A stretch of DNA of 64,000 bases from assembly GCF_046127645.1 (NCBI RefSeq), contig NZ_CP175919.1; one strand, written 5' to 3'. The notes under the pieces were generated by a model. That model was not told the origin of the DNA and made no database searches. It saw only the letters and a list, made by a program, of their open reading frames with translations. Below are positions 63,148 to 64,000 of the stretch, one piece after another. The position numbers and the translations under genes were made by a program. The number at the start of each line of letters is the position of its first letter. The first letter of the stretch is position 1. The DNA comes from Clostridium_F caseinilyticum. GTDB taxonomy: Bacteria > Bacillota > Clostridia > Clostridiales > Clostridiaceae.

Positions 63148-64000
63148 ATGGCTGTAACAATTAGAGGAACAGTTTTTGATGACTTAAATAATAATGGGGT
63201 GTTGGATCCCGGTGAACCAGGTATACCTAATGTCTATGTGGTTATACGTGATCCTAATGGAGTATGTACAACAGTACAAACAGATGCATCTGGAATATAT
63301 AATTTCTCAAATCTTACTGTAGCAGGTAATTACACTGTTTATGAAACTGCTGTAGACCCAGGGGCTACTTGTCCACCTACAACTTTCGGGCAACCGACAG
63401 GATTTACAAATTCCAGTACTTTTAGAACACAAACAATAAGTGTAACTCAAGCTCAGATAGATAATAATGTTATTATTAATGGAAGAAACTATGGTCATGA
63501 TAATCCAGATATTTTTAATTGTTCATATTTTGGATATCAGACATTTAGTAATCCTGATCAACCTGGATTTAGTTTGGTAAGAGTAAATTTGGTAACGGGC
63601 CAGATAACTATGATTAATCCTGATCTTGGTGTTAGGATAAATGCTATAGGATATAATATCTTAGATAATATGATATACGGTATGGAAGGGACTACAACAA
63701 ACCTTCTAAGAGTAGCAGGAGATGGAAGTATATTGAATTTGGGTCCTATTCCTAACTTGCCATTACCTCCAGTAACATATAATGTAGGTACTATAGATGA
63801 TCAAGGTCATATGTTTATATTTCAACAAACGGAAGGGAGATATTATGTAATTGATGTTAATCAGAACTCTCCTACTTTTGGGCAATTATTAGATCCAACA
63901 GCTGGGTATATAGTAGATACTGCACCTTTTGGAACATCACTTGTATATCCTCCTACTAATACGCTTAATATAACTGACTGGTCATATAGTCCTATTGATG
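63148..64000 (+). CDS. Second giant SdrB/propeller-type surface protein, N-terminal part (runs off window)
   Basis: Start ATG 63148 with the same AATGGAGGAAATTTT leader as the first giant gene; open to the window end (284 codons seen). The first 130 residues are about 85% identical to the first protein (RGTVFDDLNNNGVLDPGEPG, VIRDPNGVCTTVQTDASG, GQPTGFTNSSTFRTQTISV); the propeller-like part diverges (FGYQTFSNPDQPGF, NAIGYNILDNMIYGM, TDWSYSPIDG). It probably continues into a DUF11 array and SPOCS end like its neighbour, but this is outside the window. A tandem duplicate of the preceding gene with its leader. Confidence 0.88.
   Translation, partial: MAVTIRGTVFDDLNNNGVLDPGEPGIPNVYVVIRDPNGVCTTVQTDASGIYNFSNLTVAGNYTVYETAVDPGATCPPTTFGQPTGFTNSSTFRTQTISVTQAQIDNNVIINGRNYGHDNPDIFNCSYFGYQTFSNPDQPGFSLVRVNLVTGQITMINPDLGVRINAIGYNILDNMIYGMEGTTTNLLRVAGDGSILNLGPIPNLPLPPVTYNVGTIDDQGHMFIFQQTEGRYYVIDVNQNSPTFGQLLDPTAGYIVDTAPFGTSLVYPPTNTLNITDWSYSPID

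Overview
The window is very AT-rich, Gram-positive in style (strong AGGAGG-type ribosome sites, many GTG/TTG starts, many hairpin-plus-T terminators) and carries spore genes (Tlp, DUF3794/SPOCS proteins), a clostridial-type Agr peptide system, a FeoA-FeoA-FeoB set and a 2-hydroxyacyl-CoA dehydratase-type activase. This points to Clostridium sensu stricto, plausibly near C. botulinum group I / C. sporogenes; the species is inference. No tRNA, rRNA, CRISPR array or intact insertion sequence was seen. Homology calls come from reading the sequence, not from database searches.

Layout. 1-3.6 kb: Agr quorum-sensing module (end of a LytTR regulator, AgrC-like kinase, a 47-codon AgrD precursor absent from long-ORF lists, AgrB) followed by a lipoprotein. 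4-9.8 kb: two related MarR/cyclase-family modules around a PLP aminotransferase; both promoters carry two related palindromes at the same places, and a decayed MerR copy lies near the intact MerR gene. 10-16.8 kb: B3/B4-domain protein, a T-box leader with no gene behind it, lactate permease, HAD nucleotidase, Crp-like regulator, the scar of a deleted DJ-1/LysR divergent pair, and an ECF sigma factor with a DUF3795 protein. 17-20.2 kb: ferrous iron uptake (feo) operon with a Fur-type box.

20.3-28.5 kb: a Crp/Fnr-type regulator that appears to start at ATT faces, across two Fur-like boxes, a 1292-residue double-activase/dehydratase-like protein, followed by a cupin set between two long palindromic repeats and then a NMT1/SsuA-type ABC transporter. 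This is a candidate undescribed iron-linked system. 28.5-31.7 kb: GNAT, VanY-type carboxypeptidase, spore protein Tlp and an AlkD-like protein. 31.9-37.8 kb: YclNOPQ-type siderophore uptake operon with a Fur box, flanked by two AraC regulators.

38.4-64 kb: an AgrC/AgrA-like two-component pair without its own peptide genes, a coiled-coil protein, then about 22 kb that looks like one spore-surface glycoprotein island. It holds small beta-rich proteins, a DNRLRE protein, DUF6385-like proteins, a 596-residue protein made of 13-residue NGT-containing repeats, four glycosyltransferase proteins (one a GT4-GT2 fusion), two sugar-nucleotide SDR enzymes, a stand-alone SPOCS protein, two carboxypeptidase-regulatory-like small proteins, and a 2297-residue protein (SdrB-like, propeller-like, GEVED-like, eleven 123-residue DUF11 units plus two divergent ones, SPOCS end). 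A second copy of that giant gene begins at 63148 and runs off the window. Inference: these build and glycosylate an outer spore layer or appendage, with SPOCS domains as the attachment end.
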